Shown piece after piece: positions 26,024 to 34,885 of a DNA stretch of 64,000 nt. Source of the stretch: CAWCAL01 sp963695075 (GTDB lineage Bacteria > Actinomycetota > Acidimicrobiia > Acidimicrobiales > CAWCAL01); contig CAVOFR010000007.1 of the NCBI GenBank assembly GCA_963695075.1, positions 2,136,183-2,200,182 on the forward strand, in the 5' to 3' direction. The notes beneath the pieces were generated by a model. It worked only from the letters and a program-made list of their open reading frames with translations, was not told the origin of the DNA and made no database searches. The position numbers and the translations under genes are program-made. How positions within the stretch are numbered: position 1 is the stretch's first letter; each line of letters starts with the position of its first letter.

Positions 26024-27966
26024 CGCGACTCGATCGAAGGCTCGAAGAGACAGGCCTCGACAGTGCCGCGGGCATCGGCGAGGACGACCTCGAGGGGTCG
26101 GTTCGCGTCGACCTCGACGACGCCGAACGTGGCTCCGTCGAAGCGGAGGTCCTCCACCACGCTCCGTCGGAAGCGAAGTGCCTCGGGATCGTGTTTGGGC
26201 CGGCGATTGACTGCACTCTCCTGCCCGACACGTAGCCGAATGACGAGGTCGGGCGGGCGAGCCTCGGCCAGCTCGTAGGGCCGCGCCTCCCAGCGGGCCA
26301 GCCGCCGTCTGAATCGGCTCGTCGATGATGCCCACGCGTCCAGCAATGGCCCGTCGGTCGTGCCCGGGACCTGCGCTTGCGGGTAGCGATCACACAGCAC
26401 GAGGGTGCCGCGGCGTGCGGCCCGGCGAGCTCTGCGCAGCTTGGCGTCTTTCTCCCTCGCGAGGACCAGCGCCCAGACCGCTCGCGATACTCCCATCGCC
26501 CGCGGCGCCCGCTCGTGGACCGCCTGCTGGCGGGCGGCGCTGCCGGCTCCGAACACGGCGCGTTTGACTCGTTTGAGCGGCCACCGGATCAGTGACGAGG
26601 GGCCGTCTCCGCTGCCGAAGTACATGTGCATCACCGGCTGCCGGCCGCCGAAGTCCTCGGCAAGGGCGCGACTGAGCGTCGACTTTCCCGAGCCGTCGGA
26701 GCCGATCAGTGCAACGATCCGCCCTGGGCCATCGGCGGTGCGGCGGTCGGTGCTCGGGATGGAGTCGAAGAGCCCTCGGTAGTCCGATCGCACCCGAGTG
26801 GGGCTCCACGATGTCAGGTCGATCGTGGCGCCATCTCGGTCGACCGGCCACCGCAGATAGGGAAGGACGGCGCGAGCGGCACCCACGATGTCGCCGGGCT
26901 CGACGACGCTTCCCCGGGCACCGAGCTCGAGCAGCTCGTCCGCGCCGTCGACTTCAGTCGTGACGAAGGGTGTTCCGGCGGCGGCGGCCTGCACGAGCAC
27001 CTGTGGCAGACCCTCGGCCCGACTCAGCAGGACGAGAGCATCCGACGCCAGGAACAGATCGCTCGGATCCTGGACATAGCCGAGCAGTTTGCTGTCGTCG
27101 GTGAGGCCGACCTGGTCCAGGAGTGAGCGGAGACGCTCCTCCTGTGGCCCGCTGCCGGCCACGACGAGGAAGGGGCGGCTTCCGGCGGTCAGCTGGATGG
27201 CCTGCTGCAGCATGATGGGGAGGTCGAGGACGCTCTTGCGTTCGTCGAGGCTGCCGACATAGAGGATCCAGGGTCGGCTCTCGGTCAGACCGAAGGTCTG
27301 CGCCACCCTGCGCCTGACTTCGACGCGATTGGACTCGACCGGCGGGAGTCGGACCGTGGAGCGGATGACCGCGAGCTCCTCGTCCGGGACTCCGATCCGG
27401 CCGAAGTTGGCGGCGAGGTCGGTGCCGACCACCGCGTAGGCGGCCGTCCACCTCGCGAGATGGTGCTCGAGAAAGCGGAACAGCCGGCCCTCGACAGCGC
27501 CGTAACCCGACCCGAAGTCGGCCATCGAGAGTGAATGCACAACCGGCGGGGCGCCCGCGGTCCGTGCTGCCAGCCGACCGAGGACCCCGGCCTTCGACTG
27601 GTGCGTGACGACGATCTCGGGATCGAGCTCCTCGATCAGACGCCGAAGCCGGTAGAAGGCCAGGATGTCATGCCGGAGGGTCACCGATCGTCGCAGGCTC
27701 GGTTCGACGACGACCTCGGCTCCGGCGAGCCGACGGGTGGCGAGCTCGAGATCGGAAGCCGCACCGACGATCACGACGTGTTCGTGATCGGAAAGTGCGG
27801 CCACCATGTCGCACAACCGTTGCTCGGAGCCGCCGTATGCGAATCGGGTGCAGACGTGGACGACCCGTCGGCGCCCGGGCGCGGGTTCGACGGGGCGGTC
27901 GGTGCCCGCTCCACCCGGTGTCATCGCGGCGGATCTGTCGTCGAGAGCGAAGCTGTTCACGCTCAT
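26020..27966 (-). CDS. Fusion: GT4 glycosyltransferase plus thymidylate-kinase-like domain
   Basis: The protein has 648 residues. Residues 34-400 form a GT-B fold of the GT4 type: FAYGGSEQRL, ILYVGSLDERKS and SRAEGLPQVLVQAAAAG, in which the second Glu of the usual E-x7-E is Gln. Residues 415-640 are a thymidylate-kinase-like domain with a full Walker A (GSDGSGKST, 422-430) and a DRYP motif at 526-529. The two halves are rarely in one chain. The transferase probably adds a sugar to the lipid-linked unit; the role of the kinase is open. ATGA overlaps tie it to both neighbours. Confidence 0.85.
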   Translation of the reverse strand: MSVNSFALDDRSAAMTPGGAGTDRPVEPAPGRRRVVHVCTRFAYGGSEQRLCDMVAALSDHEHVVIVGAASDLELATRRLAGAEVVVEPSLRRSVTLRHDILAFYRLRRLIEELDPEIVVTHQSKAGVLGRLAARTAGAPPVVHSLSMADFGSGYGAVEGRLFRFLEHHLARWTAAYAVVGTDLAANFGRIGVPDEELAVIRSTVRLPPVESNRVEVRRRVAQTFGLTESRPWILYVGSLDERKSVLDLPIMLQQAIQLTAGSRPFLVVAGSGPQEERLRSLLDQVGLTDDSKLLGYVQDPSDLFLASDALVLLSRAEGLPQVLVQAAAAGTPFVTTEVDGADELLELGARGSVVEPGDIVGAARAVLPYLRWPVDRDGATIDLTSWSPTRVRSDYRGLFDSIPSTDRRTADGPGRIVALIGSDGSGKSTLSRALAEDFGGRQPVMHMYFGSGDGPSSLIRWPLKRVKRAVFGAGSAARQQAVHERAPRAMGVSRAVWALVLAREKDAKLRRARRAARRGTLVLCDRYPQAQVPGTTDGPLLDAWASSTSRFRRRLARWEARPYELAEARPPDLVIRLRVGQESAVNRRPKHDPEALRFRRSVVEDLRFDGATFGVVEVDANRPLEVVLADARGTVEACLFEPSIESR

Positions 27967-28913
27967 CGAGATTCCCCCGGCGCCGGATTCAGCACACAGC
28001 GGATGGTGCGGCTCATGATTCCGATGTCACCGACCAGCGAACGATTCAGCGCATACTCGACGTCGAGGTCGACCCTTTCGGTGTACGAGATCGAGTTCCG
28101 GCCGCTCACCTGCCAGGGGCCGGTCATACCGGGACGCACCTGTAGGACCACCTGTCCGTAATCGCCGTACCTCTGGAGCTCTTCGGGGACGACGGGTCTG
28201 GGGCCCACGATGCTCATGTCACCTCGGAGGACGTTGATGAGCTGCGGGAGCTCGTCCAGGCTGAATCGGCGCAGGAACCGTCCGACGCGCGTCAGGCGAG
28301 GGTCGTCCGAGAGCTTGAAGTCCGCTTCGAAGGCGCTACGCGCCGCGGCGTCCTCGACGAGGATCCGGGCTAGTCGCGACTCGGCATCAGCGACCATCGT
28401 CCTGAACTTCAGGCACTCGAACGATTCGCCCCACCGGCCGACGCGCGTCTGGCAGAAGACCACGGGACCCCGGGAGGTGAAGCGCACCGCGGCGGCAACA
28501 CACAGCATCACCGGCAGGGACAGGACGAGAGTGGTGCCGGCGACCACGATGTCGAAGCCGCGCTGGACCGCGTTGGCACGGGTATTCCTGCTACGCGCCC
28601 GTTGGATCAGTCGCGCCTCCCAGGCGAGCCGTCCCGATGCGAGCTCCGGGCCGGCCAGGGCGTGCACCTGGAAGGGGGGTGACGCCGCCGTGGCTGAGGT
28701 CTGATGGTAGGGGCGCGACGGGTCGCGATCGCTCCTGGTGATGTGCATCTTGCTGCCGCCTCCCCACCCACCAGCGTCACAGGGGGGATGATCGGCGTCT
28801 ATCGGGAGAATCCTGATTTCCCCCGGGGCGGGTGCTGAGTCGGCGGGCTGAGACCGCTGTCCGCGGTCATCGAACCCGTGACGGCCGCTGCTCGGCTCCG
28901 ACTGCGTACTCAT
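27963..28913 (-). CDS. Undecaprenyl-phosphate sugar-1-phosphate transferase
   Basis: The C-terminal 200 residues are the bacterial sugar-transferase domain: one membrane span (about 121-143), CLKFRTMVADAE (168-179), FSLDELPQLINVL and the VGPRPVVPEE motif. It starts polysaccharide synthesis by loading a sugar phosphate on the lipid carrier. The first 90 residues are polar and unlike the usual four-span N-domain; an internal Met56 is an alternative start. It overlaps the response regulator by ATGA. Confidence 0.88.
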   Translation of the reverse strand: MSTQSEPSSGRHGFDDRGQRSQPADSAPAPGEIRILPIDADHPPCDAGGWGGGSKMHITRSDRDPSRPYHQTSATAASPPFQVHALAGPELASGRLAWEARLIQRARSRNTRANAVQRGFDIVVAGTTLVLSLPVMLCVAAAVRFTSRGPVVFCQTRVGRWGESFECLKFRTMVADAESRLARILVEDAAARSAFEADFKLSDDPRLTRVGRFLRRFSLDELPQLINVLRGDMSIVGPRPVVPEELQRYGDYGQVVLQVRPGMTGPWQVSGRNSISYTERVDLDVEYALNRSLVGDIGIMSRTIRCVLNPAPGESR

Positions 28914-29572
28914 AGGTCCGGATTGGCGGTCGAGATGCCATGACGGATCGCGTACTTGGTGAGAGCCACGACGTTGTGGAGGTCGAGCTTCTTCATGATG
29001 TGCTCCCGATGGGTGCCAACCGTCTTGGTGCTGATCGAGAGCTGTTCGGCGATCTCTGCGGTGTCTCCGCCCTCTGCGATGAGCTGCAACACGTCGTGTT
29101 CCCGTCTGGTCAGCCGCGGCCCATCGGTCCGCGCTGCCGCCCGGTGGGCCACGTAGTCCCGGACCACATAGCCGGCCACGGCCGTGCTCAGGTATGTCTG
29201 ATGGGCCGCCACGGCACGGATCGCCGTCACCAGTTCGGCAGGGGCAGCGTCCTTGAGGACATAGCCGGATGCACCCGCCTCGAGAGTCGCTGTGACCAGG
29301 TGCCCGTCAGCGAAGAGCGAGAAGCACAACACATGGACCTGCGGGAGGTCGGCCGTGATCCGGCGGGTTGCCTCGACCCCGTTCAGGGCGGACATCGACA
29401 CGTCCATGACGACGACATCGGGGATGGCTCGTCGAGCTACCTCGATCGCGGCGTTGCCGTCCGCGGCCTCACCGACCACGGAGATGTCCGGTTCGTGATC
29501 CATCAGCGACCGCACCCCTTCGCGTACGACGGGATGGTCATCGACGACCAGGACTCGGATGTCCGTCACCAC
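28910..29572 (-). CDS. NarL/FixJ-type response regulator
   Basis: The 220-residue protein has a receiver domain (acidic pair Asp11/Asp12, phospho-acceptor Asp57 in VVVMDVSM, Lys in YVLKDA) and a C-terminal LuxR helix-turn-helix (LTRREHDVLQLIAEGGDTAE onward). It pairs with the kinase encoded just upstream. The GTG at 29572, or the next codon GTG at 29569 giving a GTGA overlap, is the start. Its place at the head of the polysaccharide operon suggests it controls that operon. Confidence 0.92.
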   Translation of the reverse strand: MVTDIRVLVVDDHPVVREGVRSLMDHEPDISVVGEAADGNAAIEVARRAIPDVVVMDVSMSALNGVEATRRITADLPQVHVLCFSLFADGHLVTATLEAGASGYVLKDAAPAELVTAIRAVAAHQTYLSTAVAGYVVRDYVAHRAAARTDGPRLTRREHDVLQLIAEGGDTAEIAEQLSISTKTVGTHREHIMKKLDLHNVVALTKYAIRHGISTANPDL

Positions 29573-30306
29573 GGGTCACCCTCCGACAACGGAGCGGTCA
29601 GGACGATCCGTGCACCCGAGCGACGACCGGGGTACTTCGCGACGTCTCCGCCGACTTCGTCAAGCCGTTCGTGGACGATGGCCAACCCGAAGCAGGCGCG
29701 CTGAGGCCGACGCCGCTGGAAGCCGATTCCGTCGTCGCTCACCGTCACCCGGACTGAATCTCCATCCCTGACCACCTGCACCGTCGCCGTCGTGGCTTCG
29801 GAGTGCTTGACGACGTTGCACAGCAATTCCTGCGTCGCGCGAACCAGTGCGGTGGCCACCTCGCGGCTCGTCGGCTTCGGTTCGGAATCGGAATCGAAAC
29901 GACACGCGATCCCGTACATCCCGGCCATACGGGCCGTCAGCTCCTCCAGCTCGAGCTCGACATCGACGCTGGGGTCCGACCCCAGGGGGGCCATCAGCTC
30001 TTGGATGAGCGAACGGGACTTCACGAGAGCCTCGTCGACGAGGTCGCTGATCTGGCGGAGCGAGGGTTGAACCGAGGCGTCTCCGGCCACGCCCCGCTCG
30101 AGACGGGCGAGTCGCAACTGCGCACCGACCAGGAGCTGCCCGAGGTCGTCGTGGAGCCAGCGGCCGAGGTTGTTGCGCTCCTCGTCCCGCACGTCCGACA
30201 ACAGCTGATCCAGCGCCTGCGGCGCGCCCGGAGAACCGCCCGGCTCGTCCGCCGGCGGCACTCGTCGACCCGGCCACAGCCGAGCAGTGCCCGCTCTCTC
30301 GCTCAT
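29566..30306 (-). CDS. Soluble HisKA_3 sensor histidine kinase
   Basis: This 246-residue kinase has the NarX/DesK-type H-box ERNNLGRWLHDDLGQ with His52 as phospho-site. An HATPase domain follows (ATQELLCNVVKHSEA, DDGIGF and GLAIVHERLDEVGGD). No membrane span or sensor domain is present, so it must sense a cytosolic signal or rely on a partner. The start at the ATG 30304-30306 fits a -10-like TATCCT at 30353-30348. It is the first gene of the operon. Confidence 0.88.
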   Translation of the reverse strand: MSERAGTARLWPGRRVPPADEPGGSPGAPQALDQLLSDVRDEERNNLGRWLHDDLGQLLVGAQLRLARLERGVAGDASVQPSLRQISDLVDEALVKSRSLIQELMAPLGSDPSVDVELELEELTARMAGMYGIACRFDSDSEPKPTSREVATALVRATQELLCNVVKHSEATTATVQVVRDGDSVRVTVSDDGIGFQRRRPQRACFGLAIVHERLDEVGGDVAKYPGRRSGARIVLTAPLSEGDPW

Positions 30307-30347
30307 CCGCCGCCCACCGTCCGTCCGATTTCCGCCTACTGTCGGTG

Positions 30348-30353
30348 AGGATA
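30348..30353 (-). promoter_or_regulatory. Possible -10 of the polysaccharide operon
   Basis: On the minus strand the bases read TATCCT, about 41 bases before the histidine kinase start and inside the 120-bp gap between divergent genes. No convincing -35 is visible. Confidence 0.3.
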
Positions 30354-30426
30354 CACGCGTCCAGGTTCTCGATCTACTGCGATTGCTAGAGTCCCGAGGC
30401 GGCAAGCACGGCGACGGAGGCAAGCG

Positions 30427-31542
30427 ATGGGCAGCGACGACACCGGCCCGGAGGCGCTCGCTCTGGTGACCTCGCTGTGTCGAGGCCTCGAGGATGAGGG
30501 GATCCGGTACTGCCACTGGAAGAGCAACGAGGCGATCGAGCGTTCCGCCACCGGTGAAAACGACCTCGACCTGCTCATCGACCGCAGGGACGCGGCCCGA
30601 TTCGGTGAGGTGCTCCACCGGCTCGGCTTCAAACCGGCCCGACCGGGAGCCTCGAGGGAAGTGCCCGGACTGATCGACCACTACGGCCTCGACGCGCCGT
30701 CCGGGCGCCTCGTCCATCTGCAGGCCCACTACCAGCTGGTCCTCGGCGACGACATGACCAAGAACTTCCACATCCCGGTCGAGCGCGAGTATCTCGACTC
30801 GACGGGGCCCGATGGGCTGATCCGGGTTCCTGCCCCCGAGTTCGAGCTGGCCATCTTCGTCGTGCGCATGATCCTGAAGCACGCCACCCTGGACGCCCAG
30901 GTCTGCCTGCTCGGTGGGTTGTCGGCATCGGAGCAGCGGGAGCTCGCCCACCTGTTCGCCCAGGTGCCGGAGCCGGGCCGGGCTTCGGTGCTTGCCGAGC
31001 GGCTTCCGTTGCTGTCACCCGCGGTGGCGGAGCGCTGCCTCCGGTCCCTCGAGTCGCCGCAATCGGCTCGGGCACGCGCCGCGACGGCTCGATCGCTCGA
31101 ACGGAGCCTGGCTCTCTATGCAAGGAGCCCGAGGAGCCTCGACATCGTTCGGCGGATCGTCCGCCGCTTCCTCCGAGCGGCGCGCCACATCGCACGGACG
31201 CCGGCGCGAAAGCGCCTGGTCGACGGCGGCGTGCTGATCGCCGTGGTCGGACCCGACGCGATCGTCGCCACGTCCGTCGTCGATCGCCTGACGTCCTGGC
31301 TGGAGAACGACCTCGCGGTCGAGCGGTTCCGCTTCGCCGAGCCGCAGGGGTCGCCGACGGCAGCTCGACGATATGGTCGGGCCCGCAGGCACGCCAGCAA
31401 CGGGGGGATCTCGATCTGCGATCAGTACCCCCGGGACCGTTCCGCGCCCGACATCCTCATCGAGCTCGACTCGGCCGACCGGGAACGGCGCATCGACGAA
31501 GTGGTGAGCGAAGCTCGGAACACCATCTGGTCCCAGCTCTGA
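30427..31542 (+). CDS. Nucleotidyltransferase-like protein with dead thymidylate-kinase domain
   Basis: This 371-residue protein starts with a nucleotidyltransferase-like domain with HWKSN (30-34) and GENDLDLLID (43-52). The C-terminal part (from about residue 266) has the outline of a thymidylate kinase, including a CDQYPR motif. The Walker A position reads VVGPDAIVATS, so the GK[ST] needed for phosphate binding is gone. A good GGAGG site lies six bases before the ATG. It diverges from the polysaccharide operon. A sugar- or nucleotide-handling role is only inferred. Confidence 0.75.
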   Translation: MGSDDTGPEALALVTSLCRGLEDEGIRYCHWKSNEAIERSATGENDLDLLIDRRDAARFGEVLHRLGFKPARPGASREVPGLIDHYGLDAPSGRLVHLQAHYQLVLGDDMTKNFHIPVEREYLDSTGPDGLIRVPAPEFELAIFVVRMILKHATLDAQVCLLGGLSASEQRELAHLFAQVPEPGRASVLAERLPLLSPAVAERCLRSLESPQSARARAATARSLERSLALYARSPRSLDIVRRIVRRFLRAARHIARTPARKRLVDGGVLIAVVGPDAIVATSVVDRLTSWLENDLAVERFRFAEPQGSPTAARRYGRARRHASNGGISICDQYPRDRSAPDILIELDSADRERRIDEVVSEARNTIWSQL

Positions 31543-31658
31543 GCGTCGCGCTCACGGACCGACGTGCCTCAGCACCTCTTCGGGCGGAAATCAGCATTCT
31601 CCTGATAGACGCCCGTCGATGCGCCTGTGACCCTTGGAGGGGACCGGTGTGGGAGCGC

Positions 31659-31681
31659 CCCGTCAGACCGGTCCTGACGGG
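31659..31681 (+). other. Hairpin in the leader of the secreted phosphatase gene
   Basis: CCCGTCAG and CTGACGGG form a perfect 8-bp stem with the loop ACCGGTC. It lies 117 bases after the previous stop and 78 bases before the next ATG. It could be a terminator without a T-tract or an operator. The remainder of 31543-31758 shows nothing else. Confidence 0.35.
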
Positions 31682-31758
31682 CCGTGGCCGGCGAGGAGAA
31701 CCTCCTGTCGAAGGTCGGTGTCGACCCGTCTCGAATCCGATACCACAGCGAGGTTGGC

Positions 31759-34700
31759 ATGTCCCGTACCCGTAGATCCCTCCCGATTTCGCGGTGCCTG
31801 CTTCTCGCGTTCTCATTGGCCGCCGGATCGGTGGTGGCGGTGGAGACGAATGGAGCGCTCGCCGCCGATGCCCCACCGGTTGAGGTCGTGTTTGGTGCGG
31901 TTGCTGATGCGCGGGTTCTGGCGTCGTCGCCGGGTGCGAACTATGGGGGGATCTCGAGGCTCGATGTCGACAGCCCGGGGGAGGAGAGCTATGTGCGGTT
32001 CGGTGTGAGTGGGGTGACCGGATCGGTGGTGAGCGCGACGTTGCGGTTGTTCGTGCGTAATGGTTCGTCGGATGGGCCGTCGCTGTATGAGACCGGTGGG
32101 GGTTGGTCGGAGTCGGGGATCACGTGGAACAACCGTCCGGCGGCTGTTGGTGGGGCGTTGGCCGATGTGGGTGTGGCGCCGGCGGATACGTGGGTGGAGT
32201 TCGATCTGACCGGTCATGTGGCGGGTGATGGTGTGTACGACTTCGTGTTGCGGCCTGACAGCAGCGACGGGGTTCGTTTCAATTCTCGGGAGAAGAGTCC
32301 GTCGCCTGAGTTGGTGTTGGTCGTCGGTGGTGGTTCGGGGAACTTGCCGCCGGTTGCGGTTGATGATGTGGTGAGCACTGTTGAGGGGGTGGGGGTGACG
32401 GTTGATGTGGCGGCCAATGATGGTGATCCGGATGGTGGGCTCGATCTGGGTTCGGTTTCGACCGGGTGTGGGGGTTGTGTGGTTCCGGAGCATGGTTCGT
32501 TGGTGAACAACGGTGATGGGACGTTCGGGTATACGCCGGTGTCGGGGTTCGTTGGTGGGGATGGTTTCGTGTACGAGATCTGCGACACGTTGGGCGCTTG
32601 TGACACCGCTGCGGTCACCATCACCGTGAACTCGGGGAACTTGCCGCCGGTTGCGGTTGATGATGTGGTGAGCACTGTTGAGGGGGTGGGGGTGACGGTT
32701 GATGTGGCGGCCAATGATGGTGATCCGGATGGTGGGCTCGATCTGGGTTCGGTTTCGACCGGGTGTGGGGGTTGTGTGGTTCCGGAGCATGGTTCGTTGG
32801 TGAACAACGGTGATGGGACGTTCGGGTATACGCCGGTGTCGGGGTTCGTTGGTGGGGATGGTTTCGTGTACGAGATCTGCGACACGTTGGGCGCTTGTGA
32901 CACCGCTGCGGTCACCATCACCGTGAACTCGGGGAACTTGCCGCCGGTTGCGGTTGATGATGTGGTGAGCACTGTTGAGGGGGTGGGGGTGACGGTTGAT
33001 GTGGCGGCCAATGATGGTGATCCGGATGGTGGGCTCGATCTGGGTTCGGTTTCGACCGGGTGTGGGGGTTGTGTGGTTCCGGAGCATGGTTCGTTGGTGA
33101 ACAACGGTGATGGGACGTTCGGGTATACGCCGGTGTCGGGGTTCGTTGGTGGGGATGGTTTCGTGTACGAGATCTGCGACACGTTGGGCGCTTGTGACAC
33201 CGCTGCGGTCACCATCACCGTGAACTCGGCGGGGGGTGAGGTCGTGTTTGGTGCGGTTGCTGATGCGCGGGTTCTGGCGTCGTCGCCGGGTGCGAACTAT
33301 GGGGGGATCTCGAGGCTCGATGTCGACAGCCCGGGGGAGGAGAGCTATGTGCGGTTCGGTGTGAGTGGGGTGACCGGATCGGTGGTGAGCGCGACGTTGC
33401 GGTTGTTCGTGCGTAATGGTTCGTCGGATGGGCCGTCGCTGTATGAGACCGGTGGGGGTTGGTCGGAGTCGGGGATCACGTGGAACAACCGTCCGGCGGC
33501 TGTTGGTGGGGCGTTGGCCGATGTGGGTGTGGCGCCGGCGGATACGTGGGTGGAGTTCGATCTGACCGGTCATGTGGCGGGTGATGGTGTGTACGACTTC
33601 GTGTTGCGGCCTGACAGCAGCGACGGGGTTCGTTTCAATTCTCGGGAGAAGAGTCCGTCGCCTGAGTTGGTGTTGGTCGTCGGTGGTGGTTCGGGGAACT
33701 TGCCGCCGGTTGCGGTTGATGATGTGGTGAGCACTGTTGAGGGGGTGGGGGTGACGGTTGATGTGGCGGCCAATGATGGTGATCCGGATGGTGGGCTCGA
33801 TCTGGGTTCGGTTTCGACCGGGTGTGGGGGTTGTGTGGTTCCGGAGCATGGTTCGTTGGTGAACAACGGTGATGGGACGTTCGGGTATACGCCGGTGTCG
33901 GGGTTCGTTGGTGGGGATGGTTTCGTGTACGAGATCTGCGACACGTTGGGCGCTTGTGACACCGCTGCGGTCACCATCACCGTGAACTCGGCAGACGCCG
34001 TGACGTTCGTGGGTGCAGGAGACATCGCCGACTGCAGTCGGACGTCCGACGAGGCAACGGCCCAACTCCTCGACACCATCCCGGGAACCGTGTTCACGGT
34101 CGGCGACAACGTGTACCCGAACGGCTCGGCCAACGTGTTCAACGACTGCTATGAACCGACCTGGGGACGCCACAAGGACCGAACGCATCCTTCGGTCGGC
34201 GACAACGAGTACGACAGCACAGACGCTGCGCCGTACTTCGACTACTTCGGTGCCGCCGCGGGCGACCCGACCAAGGGGTACTACAGCTACGAGGTCGGGA
34301 ACTGGCACATCATCAGTCTGAATTCGAACTGCTCGGAAATCGGCGGATGTGAGCCCGATTCTGCCCAGGGGCTCTGGCTTCAAGCGGATCTCGATGCTCA
34401 CCCGAACGCATGCATCCTGGCCATCCATCACGAACCGCTGTTCAGCTCCAAGGGCGGCGACGGGGATCTCATCGATTTCTGGGAACCGCTCTATGCGGCG
34501 GGCGCGGACATCGTCATCAGCGGTCACCGGCACAACTACGAGCGCTTTGCCCAACAGGATCCGAGTGGTTCTGCGGATCCGGGCCGCGGCATTCGACAGT
34601 TCGTGGTCGGTACCGGTGGTTCGGGCCTGAGCTCGTTCGACGGAGGCGTTGCGGCCAACAGCGAGGTCAGGAACGACAGCGCTCACGGCGTCTTGAAACT

Positions 34701-34794
34701 GACCCTGCGCCCCACGAGCTATGACTGGGAGTTCGTACCCGTGTCGGGTGCGTCGTTCACCGATTCGGGAAGTGCCAGCTGCGTTGCTCCGTGA
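31759..34794 (+). CDS. Giant secreted metallophosphoesterase with DNRLRE and Ig repeats
   Basis: The 1011-residue protein has a signal peptide (to about residue 36), DNRLRE/CBM96-type domain 1 (41-191), three Ig-like domains (192-490), DNRLRE domain 2 (493-644) and an Ig-like domain (645-743). It ends in a purple-acid-phosphatase-like metallophosphoesterase domain (744-1011). Metal motifs are visible: GAGDIADC, VGDNVY, VGDNEY, AIHHEP and SGHRHNYER. It would remove phosphate from an extracellular substrate while binding glycan or the surface. Codons in the repeats end in G or T, unlike the C-ending codons of its phosphatase domain. Confidence 0.88.
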   Translation: MSRTRRSLPISRCLLLAFSLAAGSVVAVETNGALAADAPPVEVVFGAVADARVLASSPGANYGGISRLDVDSPGEESYVRFGVSGVTGSVVSATLRLFVRNGSSDGPSLYETGGGWSESGITWNNRPAAVGGALADVGVAPADTWVEFDLTGHVAGDGVYDFVLRPDSSDGVRFNSREKSPSPELVLVVGGGSGNLPPVAVDDVVSTVEGVGVTVDVAANDGDPDGGLDLGSVSTGCGGCVVPEHGSLVNNGDGTFGYTPVSGFVGGDGFVYEICDTLGACDTAAVTITVNSGNLPPVAVDDVVSTVEGVGVTVDVAANDGDPDGGLDLGSVSTGCGGCVVPEHGSLVNNGDGTFGYTPVSGFVGGDGFVYEICDTLGACDTAAVTITVNSGNLPPVAVDDVVSTVEGVGVTVDVAANDGDPDGGLDLGSVSTGCGGCVVPEHGSLVNNGDGTFGYTPVSGFVGGDGFVYEICDTLGACDTAAVTITVNSAGGEVVFGAVADARVLASSPGANYGGISRLDVDSPGEESYVRFGVSGVTGSVVSATLRLFVRNGSSDGPSLYETGGGWSESGITWNNRPAAVGGALADVGVAPADTWVEFDLTGHVAGDGVYDFVLRPDSSDGVRFNSREKSPSPELVLVVGGGSGNLPPVAVDDVVSTVEGVGVTVDVAANDGDPDGGLDLGSVSTGCGGCVVPEHGSLVNNGDGTFGYTPVSGFVGGDGFVYEICDTLGACDTAAVTITVNSADAVTFVGAGDIADCSRTSDEATAQLLDTIPGTVFTVGDNVYPNGSANVFNDCYEPTWGRHKDRTHPSVGDNEYDSTDAAPYFDYFGAAAGDPTKGYYSYEVGNWHIISLNSNCSEIGGCEPDSAQGLWLQADLDAHPNACILAIHHEPLFSSKGGDGDLIDFWEPLYAAGADIVISGHRHNYERFAQQDPSGSADPGRGIRQFVVGTGGSGLSSFDGGVAANSEVRNDSAHGVLKLTLRPTSYDWEFVPVSGASFTDSGSASCVAP
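31882..32631 (+). repeat. 750-bp DNRLRE+Ig block, copy 1
   Basis: This stretch recurs at 33238-33987, 1356 bp away, with no difference that I can find by eye. It encodes a whole DNRLRE domain and one Ig domain. Confidence 0.88.
32335..33225 (+). repeat. 297-bp Ig repeat, three tandem copies
   Basis: Three direct copies begin at 32335, 32632 and 32929; a fourth stands apart at 33691-33987. All look identical at nucleotide level. Each unit is exactly 99 codons, so unequal crossing-over keeps the frame. Confidence 0.9.
33238..33987 (+). repeat. 750-bp DNRLRE+Ig block, copy 2
   Basis: Second copy of the block at 31882-32631, ending just before the phosphatase domain. Confidence 0.88.
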
Positions 34795-34885
34795 GCACGT
34801 CGTAGTACCCTGTCGCATGATCGTTTCCGGAACTCCCGATTGAAGGGCGCCAGGAACACGTCACCCCACCTCCCGCCCCGAGACG

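Noticed and set aside
31813..34818. A 1001-residue open frame on the minus strand opposite the secreted phosphatase
   Set aside because: It is the mirror of the G/T-rich repeats: His/Pro/Arg-rich, repetitive and without domain character. The plus strand encodes clear domains.
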